DNA of 19,984 nt, taken from positions 1 through 19,984 of the forward strand of contig JAUPLV010000023.1 in assembly GCA_030836725.1 (NCBI GenBank), given 5' to 3'. Below the pieces are notes generated by a model. It saw only the letters and a list, made by a program, of their open reading frames with translations, did not search any database and was not told the DNA's origin. This stretch comes from Pseudomonadota bacterium. Its GTDB lineage: Bacteria > Pseudomonadota > Gammaproteobacteria > Burkholderiales > Thiobacillaceae. Shown one piece after another: positions 13,126 to 19,984 of this stretch; within the stretch, counting starts at the first letter, position 1; each line of letters begins with the position of its first letter. Position numbers and translations under genes: made by a program.

Positions 13126-13968
13126 TTATTTGAGGGTGGCCAACCGGCTGGCTGCAAGGTTGGCGGCGTTGGTTCCAGGATACCTGGCCACCAGTTCTTC
13201 CAGCGTCTTGCGGGCGTCGTCAAGCTGGCCCAACTCGATCTGGTTGGCGGCGATATTGAATAGCGCGTCGGGCATCTTGGCGCTGGCCGGATAGGCGGCC
13301 ACCAGCTTTTGCTGATGCGCCAGCGCCGTCTTGTAATCCTTCAGGACGTAATACGAATAACCCATCCAGTATTGCGCGTTCGATGCCAGCGCGCTGTCCG
13401 GGTAGGCCTTGAGAAATCCCTGGAAGGCCGCGATGGCGCCTGCGTAGTTGGCCTGCCGAAAATGGTCGAGCGCCGTCTCATAGGTGCGCGACTCGGCCAG
13501 CGGGTCGGGCTGCGGAGTGACCTCCGCCGGAGCCGGTACGGCCGGTGCGGCTGCGGGAACCGGCGGTTTCGGCTCGCTGGCCGGAGCCGGTTTGGCCACT
13601 ACGGCAGCCGGCTCGGCTGGAGGCGGTTGCGCCACCTTCGCCAGTTCGGCGATGCGCTGATCGAGGTCGGCATACAGGTCGCCTTGCCGCTGGCCCAGCG
13701 TTTCCAGTTGATGGGCCTGCACTTCGGCCTGGCCGCGCATTTTGGCGACTTCGGCCTTGAGCGCTTCCACTTCCGTCAGCAAGCCCAGAAGTTGCTGGTT
13801 TTGCTGAACCACGCTCTCCAGCCTGGAAATCCTCTGCTCGAGCGCGCCTGCGATCTGCTGCAGCACCTGAACCTGCTGCTGCAGGGAAGGCTCGGGTTCG
13901 GCCCACGCGGGGGCCGCGAACGCCAACGACAAGCCAAGGATCGAACTGAAACGACGCATCGATACCAT
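13126..13968 (-). CDS. cpoB: Tol-Pal system protein CpoB (YbgF)
   Basis: A 280-residue periplasmic protein that links Tol-Pal with peptidoglycan synthesis by PBP1B. It has a signal peptide (residues 1-23, cleavage after AWA), a glutamine-rich coiled coil (about 27-75) for trimerisation, a long Pro/Ala-rich linker (about 113-155) and a C-terminal domain of three TPRs (about 160-280; FRQANYAGAIAAFQGFL, YPDSALASNAQYWMG, YKTALAHQQKLVAAYP). The ATG at 13968 abuts the pal stop (TAA-ATG); ATG 13959 is an alternative that keeps the signal peptide. Confidence 0.93.
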   Translation of the reverse strand: MVSMRRFSSILGLSLAFAAPAWAEPEPSLQQQVQVLQQIAGALEQRISRLESVVQQNQQLLGLLTEVEALKAEVAKMRGQAEVQAHQLETLGQRQGDLYADLDQRIAELAKVAQPPPAEPAAVVAKPAPASEPKPPVPAAAPAVPAPAEVTPQPDPLAESRTYETALDHFRQANYAGAIAAFQGFLKAYPDSALASNAQYWMGYSYYVLKDYKTALAHQQKLVAAYPASAKMPDALFNIAANQIELGQLDDARKTLEELVARYPGTNAANLAASRLATLK

Positions 13969-14544
13969 TTACTCGTCGGCGTACACGATATCGACACGGC
14001 GATTTTCGGCGTGCGCCGCTTCGGTATCGCCCTCGTTGCGCAGCTTTTCCTCGCCGAAGCTCACCGCTTCCACTTGCGCATCGCTCACGCCCAGCACGGC
14101 CAGCATACGGCGTACCGCCTCGGCGCGCTTCTGTCCCAGCGCCAGGTTGTATTCACGGCTTCCGCGCTCGTCGGTGTTGCCCTGAAGAATGACGCGGGCC
14201 TTGCTTCGATCGCGCAGATAGCCGGCATGGGCCTCGATCATGGGGCGATATTCGTCCTTGACCGCGAAGCTGTCGAAATCGAAAAAGACATTGCGGGCAG
14301 CCAGGGGGCTGGCCGGGTTTTTGCGGGGATCGTCGTTGGCAGCGCTGGCGTCCAGCGAACTGCCCGACACCCCCTGCCCGCCCACCGCGGTGGTTTCCAC
14401 GCCGGCACCCGCGGCACCGGGGCCAGAGGTCGCGGCGGTCGTGCCGCCGGTGCGGTCTTCGACCGTCGCCTTGGTGCCGCTGCCGGTGGTGCCGCACGCG
14501 GAAAGGGTCAGTGCAAGCAGAACGGGCCAGAATATTTTGTTCAT
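13969..14544 (-). CDS. pal: Peptidoglycan-associated lipoprotein Pal
   Basis: A 191-residue outer-membrane lipoprotein that binds peptidoglycan and TolB. The lipobox LSAC puts lipidation at C17. After a Gly/Thr/Ala-rich linker of about 65 residues comes the OmpA-like domain (about 85-191), with FFDFDSFAV and the diaminopimelate-binding block GNTDERGSREYNLALGQKRAEAV (D125, R139-A141 region). ATG 14544 has GGAGG eight bases upstream; the TTG just before it was rejected. The 130-base gap to tolB shows no gene and may hold a pal-specific promoter, but no convincing box pair is seen. Confidence 0.96.
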   Translation of the reverse strand: MNKIFWPVLLALTLSACGTTGSGTKATVEDRTGGTTAATSGPGAAGAGVETTAVGGQGVSGSSLDASAANDDPRKNPASPLAARNVFFDFDSFAVKDEYRPMIEAHAGYLRDRSKARVILQGNTDERGSREYNLALGQKRAEAVRRMLAVLGVSDAQVEAVSFGEEKLRNEGDTEAAHAENRRVDIVYADE

Positions 14545-14674
14545 CAACGTTTCCTCCGTTTAAATTTATGATCAAAGTCGCAAATTAATAATACCGAAAC
14601 TTGAAGCCAGGGCTTCTGCCGCGCGAGGAAATTCCATTTCTTCATGCCGTTCCGCGCTTTCTGCTTCATCGCAC

Positions 14675-15955
14675 TCACGGCCCCCAGTCGGGCTCGCGGG
14701 CATCGACGCCCGGCTCGGACAGACGGGAACGGGTTCTTCCGTCGAGGCTGACCACCCCCAGAACGCCGCGCCCGTCCTGCACGGTGGCATACAGCACCGA
14801 CTGCCCGTTGGGTGCGAAGCTGGGCGATTCGTCGCGCGCCGAGTCGGTCAGCACGCGAGTCTGCCCGCTGTCCAGTTCCTGCAGCATCACGCGAAAACGA
14901 CCGGCATCCCGGCTGATGTAGGCAAGATGCCTGCCATCCGGGCTGACCGCGGGAGAAACGTTGTAGTTGCCGCTGAAGGTGACGCGCCGCGGTTCGCCGC
15001 CGCTGGCTGCCACGCGATAAATCTGCGGGCTGCCGCCACGGTCGGAGGTGAAATACACGGTCTGGCCGTCAGGCGAAAACACCGGCTCGGTGTCGATGTT
15101 GCCGCCCCGGGTAAGCCTGGTCAAACCGCTGCCGTCATCGTTGATCAGGTAAATCTGGGAAGCGTTGTCCCGCGTCAGCACCACGGCAAGCCGCTTGCCG
15201 TCGGGCATCCAGGCCGGGGCGGAGTTGGAGCCCTTGAACGCGGCCACCTTGCGGCGGCTGCCGTCCTGCAGTGACTGCACATACACGACCGGTTTCCTGT
15301 CCTCGAATGACACGTAGGCCAGGCGCGCGCCGTCGGCAGAGAACGCGGGGGAAATCACCGGCTCGCCGGAGCGCACCACCGTTCGCGGATTCTGCCCGTC
15401 GGCGTCGGCCACCCGCAACTCGTAACGCTTGCCCTGTTTTTGCACGTAGGCGATGCGGCTGCTGAACGCGCCTTTCACGCCGGTCAGCTTTTCATGCACG
15501 ATGTCGGCGATCTGATGCGCGGTGGCGCGCCATTGGCCGGGTGAAATGTTGTAGCGATAACCCGCGATCTGGGACTGCTTGAGCACGTCCAGCAGCCGAA
15601 AACGCACTTCGAAGCGGCCGTCAGGCAGGGCGATAACCTGACCGATCACCATGGCCTCGGCGCCTTTGGCCCGCCAGACACTGTAGTCGACCTGCGCCGG
15701 CTCGACCGGATGCGTCGCACCGCCGACGTCGACCAGACTGAACTGGCCGCCGCGGTTGAGGTCGTCGCCCGCGATCCGGGTCAGATCGGGCGTCGGCTGG
15801 CCGGCCGCCGCCTGGAATGGAACCATCGCCACCGCGATCCTGTTGGCTGCGCCGCCGAAGACCTGAATTTCCATCGCCGCGCGCGCGGAAGCGGAAAAAG
15901 ACGCGCTCAACAAGGCGAAGCAGAATACGGGAAGCAGCAGAACAACTCGCAACAT
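14675..15955 (-). CDS. tolB: Tol-Pal system periplasmic protein TolB
   Basis: A 426-residue periplasmic protein that connects TolA with Pal. The signal peptide MLRVVLLLPVFCFALLSASF ends near SARAA; the N-terminal alpha/beta domain (about 29-165) begins MEIQVFGGAANRIAVAMVPF; the C-terminal beta-propeller contains repeats such as ISPAFSADGARLAYVS, TEPVFSPDGQTVYFTS, VSPAVSPDGRHLAYIS and ESPSFAPNGQSVLYAT. I chose ATG 15955 because it gives a proper signal peptide; the frame stays open upstream to 16120, but those residues are charged and overlap the tolA end. No clear Shine-Dalgarno is seen. Confidence 0.94.
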   Translation of the reverse strand: MLRVVLLLPVFCFALLSASFSASARAAMEIQVFGGAANRIAVAMVPFQAAAGQPTPDLTRIAGDDLNRGGQFSLVDVGGATHPVEPAQVDYSVWRAKGAEAMVIGQVIALPDGRFEVRFRLLDVLKQSQIAGYRYNISPGQWRATAHQIADIVHEKLTGVKGAFSSRIAYVQKQGKRYELRVADADGQNPRTVVRSGEPVISPAFSADGARLAYVSFEDRKPVVYVQSLQDGSRRKVAAFKGSNSAPAWMPDGKRLAVVLTRDNASQIYLINDDGSGLTRLTRGGNIDTEPVFSPDGQTVYFTSDRGGSPQIYRVAASGGEPRRVTFSGNYNVSPAVSPDGRHLAYISRDAGRFRVMLQELDSGQTRVLTDSARDESPSFAPNGQSVLYATVQDGRGVLGVVSLDGRTRSRLSEPGVDAREPDWGP

Positions 15956-16070
15956 GGGCACGGAAATCACGGACAGAAACGCTCGATCGATGGTTGAGTC
16001 TAACATAGCCCGCATGGCGGTCAGGCTGGTCACGCGCCGCCAGCAGACACGCTTCCGGCGCAGGTCGGGA

Positions 16071-16940
16071 TCACTCGTTGGAGTGATGAACCAGGGAAAG
16101 TTCCGGCAAGAATTCGGCACGCGCGTCGCGCTCGGCCGGCAACGGCAAGGGTGACGACTTTTCGATCGCCCGCACCACCGCCTCGTCGAACGCCGGGTTG
16201 CCGCTGGATTGCGTCACCCGCACGCTCCGGACTTCGCCGGTAGGCAGCAGCTTCACCAGACAGCGCACTTCGAGATCGCTTTTCAGGCCGTCTGGCAGGC
16301 GGGTGTTCCCGCGCACCTTGGCGCTGATCTGGTCGCGATGCTGCCGGATCAGATTCGCCGTCGCGGCCTGGCGCTTGCTGGCCGCCAGCCGGGCTTCGGC
16401 CTGTATCTTCATCTGGCGCACCTTGTTTTCGGCGTCCTCGTCGGCCATGCGCCGGCTCAGGTCGTCCTCTTCCATCTGGCGCAGCAATTCGCGTTTTTTC
16501 TGCTCGGCCAGCTGCTTTTCGCGCGCCTGCTTCATGGCATCGGCTTCCGCACGGGCGGCATCGGCCAGCGCCTTTTCCTCGTCGGCCTGCATCGCCTTCT
16601 GCTTTTCCAGCCGCCGAGCCTCGGCCTTCTTTTTTTCCAGCGCGATGTCAGGCGCCCTGGGCGGGGAATCCGGCCTGGTCACAGGTTCTGGCGGAGGCGG
16701 CTCGACAACCGGCAGGAGTTCGGGTTGGGCTTCAGGTGGCGCCACGGGTATCGGGCGCGGCATTTCCGGAATGGCATCCCACAGATCGACCATCACCGGC
16801 TCCGGCTGCCGGGTCTGCCACGAAACGCCGAAAACCAGCAGCAGAACAAACAAGGCATGCACCCCCAGCGCCAGGGCGCCGGCAGCCAGACGGGTAGCGG
16901 AGCGGGAGACGAAAGGCGCGTCCGCCGAAAGGGAGGTCAT
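16071..16940 (-). CDS. tolA: Cell-envelope protein TolA
   Basis: A 289-residue inner-membrane protein spanning the periplasm, energised by TolQR. One membrane helix (about 19-40, AAGALALGVHALFVLLLVFGV) is followed by a Pro-rich stretch, a long charged Ala/Glu/Lys/Arg coiled helix (about 100-205) and the TolA C-terminal domain (about 205-289), with RCLVKLLPTGEVRSVRVTQS and NPAFDEAVVRAIEKSSPLPLP. The ATG at 16940 overlaps the tolR stop (ATGA). TolA sequence is poorly conserved, but domain order and position leave little doubt. Confidence 0.94.
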   Translation of the reverse strand: MTSLSADAPFVSRSATRLAAGALALGVHALFVLLLVFGVSWQTRQPEPVMVDLWDAIPEMPRPIPVAPPEAQPELLPVVEPPPPEPVTRPDSPPRAPDIALEKKKAEARRLEKQKAMQADEEKALADAARAEADAMKQAREKQLAEQKKRELLRQMEEDDLSRRMADEDAENKVRQMKIQAEARLAASKRQAATANLIRQHRDQISAKVRGNTRLPDGLKSDLEVRCLVKLLPTGEVRSVRVTQSSGNPAFDEAVVRAIEKSSPLPLPAERDARAEFLPELSLVHHSNE

Positions 16941-17347
16941 GGCGCCGGACGGGCGAGCAGTCCGATCCGCGTGATCCGCGCGTTCTGCAGCAGCGTCATG
17001 GTGTTCATCACCTCTTCATAGCGGACATTCTTGTCCGCCGCGATGACCACCGGCTGATCCGGCTGCGCGCGATGCAGGGCCGCGAGTTCGGCGGCGAGCG
17101 CGGATTTCGCCACCACCCGCTCCTCGCCTCCGGTCGCACGGTTGCGCAGCAGATATTCGCCGGATTCCTTGATGATGACTTCCAGCGGCTGCGACGGGGT
17201 CTGCGCGGTCTTGCCGACGCTCGGCAGCTCGACCTGGCCTGGATTGATGAAGGGCGCGGTCACCATGAATATCACCAGCAGCACCAGCATCACGTCGATC
17301 ATCGGCACGACGTTGATCTGGGCGACCTGTTTGCGGGTTCGCGCCAT
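16937..17347 (-). CDS. tolR: Tol-Pal proton-channel subunit TolR
   Basis: A 136-residue ExbD/TolR-family protein with one membrane helix (about 14-33) carrying the proton-relay aspartate D18 in INVVPMIDVMLVLLVIFMVTAP, then a periplasmic domain ending RIGLLARPAP. With TolQ it uses the proton gradient to drive TolA. The ATG at 17347 lies seven bases after the tolQ stop; the frame is open further upstream, but that part overlaps tolQ and does not look like TolR. Confidence 0.96.
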   Translation of the reverse strand: MARTRKQVAQINVVPMIDVMLVLLVIFMVTAPFINPGQVELPSVGKTAQTPSQPLEVIIKESGEYLLRNRATGGEERVVAKSALAAELAALHRAQPDQPVVIAADKNVRYEEVMNTMTLLQNARITRIGLLARPAP

Positions 17348-17354
17348 GAACTGC

Positions 17355-18047
17355 TTACGCCGCCTTGGTCGTCTGCCGCTGCAGGATGTTGGAAAACTCT
17401 TCCATGAAGCTTTCCATGCGGTTGGCCAGGCGGTCAATGTCGTGGGTGTAGCGGTTGTAGCCGACCACGGCGGGAATCGCCGCGAACAGGCCCATGGCGG
17501 TGGCGATCAGCGCCTCGGCGATGCCGGGCGCGACCTGCGCCAGCGTCGCCTGCGCGACGCTGGACAGTCCCATGAAGGCGATCATGATGCCCCACACGGT
17601 GCCGAACAGGCCGACGTAGGGCGACACCGATCCGACGGTGGCGAGGAAGGACAGGTGCGACTCGAGGGCGTCGAGTTCGCGCTGGTAGGTGGCGCGCATG
17701 GCGCGGCGGGTGCCGTCGATGATGACGTTGAGCGATAGCCCGGTTTGCCGCCGCAGCTTCACGAATTCGCGGAAGCCCGCCTCGAAGATGCGTTCCATTT
17801 CACACGCGCTTTCGCGCTCGGCCGCCACCCGCTGATACATCGCGTTGATGTCGCCGCCCGCCCAGAATTCGCGCTCGAAACGATCGGTCAGGCGCAGCGT
17901 GCGCCTCAGCGCGAACAGCTTGATGAAGATGAACCACCACGACATCATCGATGCCGCCAGCAACAGCGCCATCACGATCTGCACCGGAATCGAGGCATGC
18001 AGGATGAGGTGCAACAACGAGAGGTCTTGACTGAGTTCGGGGTTCAC
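17355..18047 (-). CDS. tolQ: Tol-Pal proton-channel subunit TolQ
   Basis: A 230-residue MotA/TolQ/ExbB-family protein with three membrane segments (about 17-40, 132-160 and 174-197). The LATVGSVSPYVGLFGTVWGIM block and the IAEALIATAMGLFAAIPAVVGYN block line the proton channel. The start codon is GTG (complement of 18045-18047) and overlaps the ybgC stop as GTGA, which suggests translational coupling. Confidence 0.96.
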   Translation of the reverse strand: MNPELSQDLSLLHLILHASIPVQIVMALLLAASMMSWWFIFIKLFALRRTLRLTDRFEREFWAGGDINAMYQRVAAERESACEMERIFEAGFREFVKLRRQTGLSLNVIIDGTRRAMRATYQRELDALESHLSFLATVGSVSPYVGLFGTVWGIMIAFMGLSSVAQATLAQVAPGIAEALIATAMGLFAAIPAVVGYNRYTHDIDRLANRMESFMEEFSNILQRQTTKAA

Positions 18048-18451
18048 GTTGCGGGTGCCAGGGCCTGGAGAATGGGCGCGGGTATTTTAACGGGTTTGAA
18101 GCCTAGCGCATCGACGCAGGCCAGCTTCACCTCGGCGCTGGCCAGCCGGATTGACCCCGTTGCGATGGTCTGACTGATGCCGAGACTCGCGCGCCCCACC
18201 TCGGTCAGCGTCACCGACACCTCCAGGGAATCGTTGAAGCGCGCCGGCGCCAGATAGTCGATGACGACCCGCCGCACCACGAACACCACGCCGGACTCGT
18301 CGCGCAGCGCATCCTGCTCGAAGCCGAAGCTGCGCAGCCATTCGCTGCGCGCGCGCTCCATGAACTTCAGATAGTTGGCGTAATACACCACGCCGCCCGC
18401 GTCGGTGTCTTCCCAGTAGACGCGAACCGGCCAGTTGAACGCAGGATTCAA
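18044..18451 (-). CDS. ybgC: Acyl-CoA thioesterase YbgC (Tol-Pal associated)
   Basis: A 135-residue hot-dog-fold thioesterase of the 4-hydroxybenzoyl-CoA thioesterase type. The active-site block VYWEDTDAGGVVYYANYLKFMERAR includes the catalytic aspartate (D16 or D14 region). Members hydrolyse acyl-CoA or act with acyl carrier protein near the inner membrane. The start appears to be TTG (complement of 18449-18451), overlapping the ruvB stop as TTGA; the next in-frame ATG lies beyond the active site and can be excluded. Confidence 0.94.
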   Translation of the reverse strand: MNPAFNWPVRVYWEDTDAGGVVYYANYLKFMERARSEWLRSFGFEQDALRDESGVVFVVRRVVIDYLAPARFNDSLEVSVTLTEVGRASLGISQTIATGSIRLASAEVKLACVDALGFKPVKIPAPILQALAPAT

Positions 18452-19479
18452 AACAGCTCCGCGCCGGATTCGCCGGAACAGGGGGCGAGGCCGAGATGGC
18501 GATAGGCCAGCGGCGTCGCGATGCGGCCGCGCGGAGTGCGCTGCAGATAGCCCTGCTGGATGAGATAGGGTTCGAGCACGTCCTCGATGGTGTCGCGCTC
18601 CTCGCCGATGGCGGCGGCGAGATTGTCCAGCCCGACCGGGCCGCCCATGAATTTTTCGACCACCGCCGACAGGAGCTTGCGGTCCATCACGTCGAGTCCG
18701 GCGCTGTCGACGTCGAGCATCACCAGCGCCGCGTCGGCCACCGCGCAGGTGGCATGGCCGCCCGCCTTCACCTCGGCGTAATCGCGCACCCTCCGCAGCA
18801 GGCGATTGGCGATGCGCGGGGTGCCGCGCGAACGCCTGGCGATTTCCAGCGCGCCGGCTTCCTCCAGATTCATCTGCAGCAGCCCCGCGGAGCGATGCAC
18901 GATGAAGCCGAGCTCTTCCGCCGAGTAGAACTCCAGCCGCGCGACGATGCCGAAACGGTCGCGCAGCGGGTTGGTGAGCATGCCGGCGCGCGTGGTGGCG
19001 CCGACCAGGGTGAACGGCGGCAGGTCGAGCTTGACCGAGCGCGCCGACGGACCTTCGCCGATCATGATGTCGATCTGGAAATCCTCCAGCGCCGGGTACA
19101 GCACTTCTTCCACCACCGGCGAGAGCCGGTGAATCTCGTCGATGAACAGCACGTCGTGCGGCTCCAGATTGGTCAACAGCGCCGCCAGGTCGCCCGCGCG
19201 CTCCAGCACCGGGCCGGAGGTCTGGCGCAGGTTGACCCCCATCTCGCGCGCGATGATGTGCGCCAGCGTGGTCTTGCCCAGCCCCGGCGGGCCGAACAGC
19301 AGCACGTGGTCGAGCGCCTCGCTGCGGTTCCTGGCGGCGCTGATGAAGATTTCAAGCTGCTCGCGCGCCTTCGCCTGGCCAACGTATTCGGCCAGGGTAC
19401 GCGGCCGCAGCGCGCGCTCGATCTGCTCTTCCTGCGGGCTGACGGCAGCGGGGGCGATGAGACGGTCGGTTTCGATCAT
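18448..19479 (-). CDS. ruvB: Holliday-junction branch-migration ATPase RuvB
   Basis: A 343-residue AAA+ hexameric motor that drives branch migration with RuvA. Visible are the N-terminal RPRTLAEYVGQ block, Walker A FGPPGLGKTTLA (about 63-73), Walker B LFIDEIHRLS (111-120), sensor and arginine-finger region VGATTRAGML, and the winged-helix C-terminus ending QQGYLQRTPRGRIATPLAYRHLG. The ATG at 19479 lies nine bases after the ruvA stop. Length and motifs are normal. Confidence 0.97.
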   Translation of the reverse strand: MIETDRLIAPAAVSPQEEQIERALRPRTLAEYVGQAKAREQLEIFISAARNRSEALDHVLLFGPPGLGKTTLAHIIAREMGVNLRQTSGPVLERAGDLAALLTNLEPHDVLFIDEIHRLSPVVEEVLYPALEDFQIDIMIGEGPSARSVKLDLPPFTLVGATTRAGMLTNPLRDRFGIVARLEFYSAEELGFIVHRSAGLLQMNLEEAGALEIARRSRGTPRIANRLLRRVRDYAEVKAGGHATCAVADAALVMLDVDSAGLDVMDRKLLSAVVEKFMGGPVGLDNLAAAIGEERDTIEDVLEPYLIQQGYLQRTPRGRIATPLAYRHLGLAPCSGESGAELF

Positions 19480-19488
19480 GGGTGAATC

Positions 19489-19984
19489 TTACCCCTTGGA
19501 CAGCAACTTCAGCGCCTGCCGGATGGCATCGGACACCGGCAGGTCGGCCGCCAGTTTCTGCATGGCGGCGGCGGTCTCCTTGTCGTTGTAGCCCAAGGCC
19601 AGCAAGGCCTGGCGCACATCGTCCGACACGCGTGTTTCGCCCGCCACCGCGGAGATCGCGCCAGCAAACACCGGCCTGCCCTTCAGTTCGAGCAACAGGC
19701 GTTCGGCGGTTTTCTTGCCGATGCCGGGCACTTTGACGATGCGGCCGATTTCCTGCGCGGCGATGGCCGCCGACAGGTCGTTAACCGACAGGCCGGACAG
19801 CACCGACAGCGCGGTCTTGGCACCGATGCCGGACACTTTCAGCAGTTCGCGGAACGCCGCGCGCTCGATCTCGCTGCCAAAGCCGTACAGCAGGTGCGCG
19901 TCCTCGCGGATCGCCAGATGGGTGAGCAGGCTGACCTTCTCGCCCAGCGCCGGCAGGTTGTAGAAGGTGCTCATCGGCACGTCG
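19489..19984 (-). CDS. ruvA: Holliday-junction-binding protein RuvA, 5'-truncated by the window edge
   Basis: The reading frame is open to the last base (the edge codons read D-V-P-M-S-T-F-Y), so about 28-30 N-terminal residues lie outside the window. Present are the end of the OB domain, the helix-hairpin-helix motifs LKVSGIGAKTALSVLSG and VPGIGKKTAERLLLELK, and the C-terminal domain that contacts RuvB (DDVRQALLALGYNDKETAAAMQKL). The ATG and GTG inside the window are not the true start. It is co-transcribed with ruvB; ruvC is probably just upstream, off the window. Confidence 0.95.
   Translation of the reverse strand, partial: DVPMSTFYNLPALGEKVSLLTHLAIREDAHLLYGFGSEIERAAFRELLKVSGIGAKTALSVLSGLSVNDLSAAIAAQEIGRIVKVPGIGKKTAERLLLELKGRPVFAGAISAVAGETRVSDDVRQALLALGYNDKETAAAMQKLAADLPVSDAIRQALKLLSKG

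Noticed and set aside
13309..14571. 420-aa plus-strand open frame across cpoB and pal
   Set aside because: It is a high-GC shadow frame opposite two well-supported genes.
18496..19485. 329-aa plus-strand open frame opposite ruvB
   Set aside because: Composition and lack of motifs mark it as a shadow; ruvB motifs are complete on the other strand.
1..19984. CRISPR array
   Set aside because: No regularly spaced short direct repeats were found; the repeats present are inverted elements or att sites.

Overview
The window is high-GC DNA from a Gram-negative bacterium, most likely a betaproteobacterium. The gene orders ruvA-ruvB-ybgC-tolQRAB-pal-cpoB-queE-queC and divergent plsY/folB, together with the protein sequences, point that way. 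Two sulfur-anion transporters (TauE/SafE and TsuA/YeeE families) would suit a sulfur oxidiser such as a Thiobacillaceae member, but that placement is inference.

Layout. Positions 1-5255 hold the start of plsY (minus), then a plus-strand run: folB, a TauE/SafE permease, an AstE/AspA-like M14 amidohydrolase, a macro-domain protein, a GCS2-type glutamate-cysteine-ligase-like enzyme and a second M14 amidohydrolase. Most neighbours overlap by 1-4 bases or lie close together. Positions 5255-5549 form a non-coding element with 19-bp terminal inverted repeats, wedged exactly between two convergent genes. xerD and ogt (minus) follow, separated by REP-like palindromes and a 129-bp inverted-repeat element that supplies the stop codon of ogt.

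Positions 7309-10318 are a 3.0-kb integrated element in the tRNA-Lys(UUU) gene, bounded by a perfect 45-bp direct repeat equal to tRNA nucleotides 32-76. It encodes only a 65-aa orphan protein, a Rep_trans-family replication initiator or relaxase, a small helix-turn-helix protein (probable excisionase) and a tyrosine integrase. It also carries a large nested hairpin beside a strong promoter, a 9-bp-stem hairpin and G-run repeats inside rep, paired TGGCTACG arm sites near both ends, and a replacement terminator for the restored tRNA. No coat, Zot or mobilisation gene is visible. It looks like a self-excising rolling-circle plasmid or a satellite of a filamentous phage or conjugative element, and is the most interesting part of the window.

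Positions 10319-19984 are all on the minus strand: intact tRNA-Lys with its own promoter, a TsuA-type thiosulfate transporter, queC and queE (7-deazaguanine/queuosine synthesis), then cpoB, pal, tolB, tolA, tolR, tolQ and ybgC (cell-envelope Tol-Pal machine), ruvB and a 5'-truncated ruvA (Holliday-junction branch migration). The ruv-tol-que genes are tightly packed with ATGA, GTGA and TTGA overlaps, and look like one long transcription unit. A terminator-shaped hairpin lies inside the first codons of queE.
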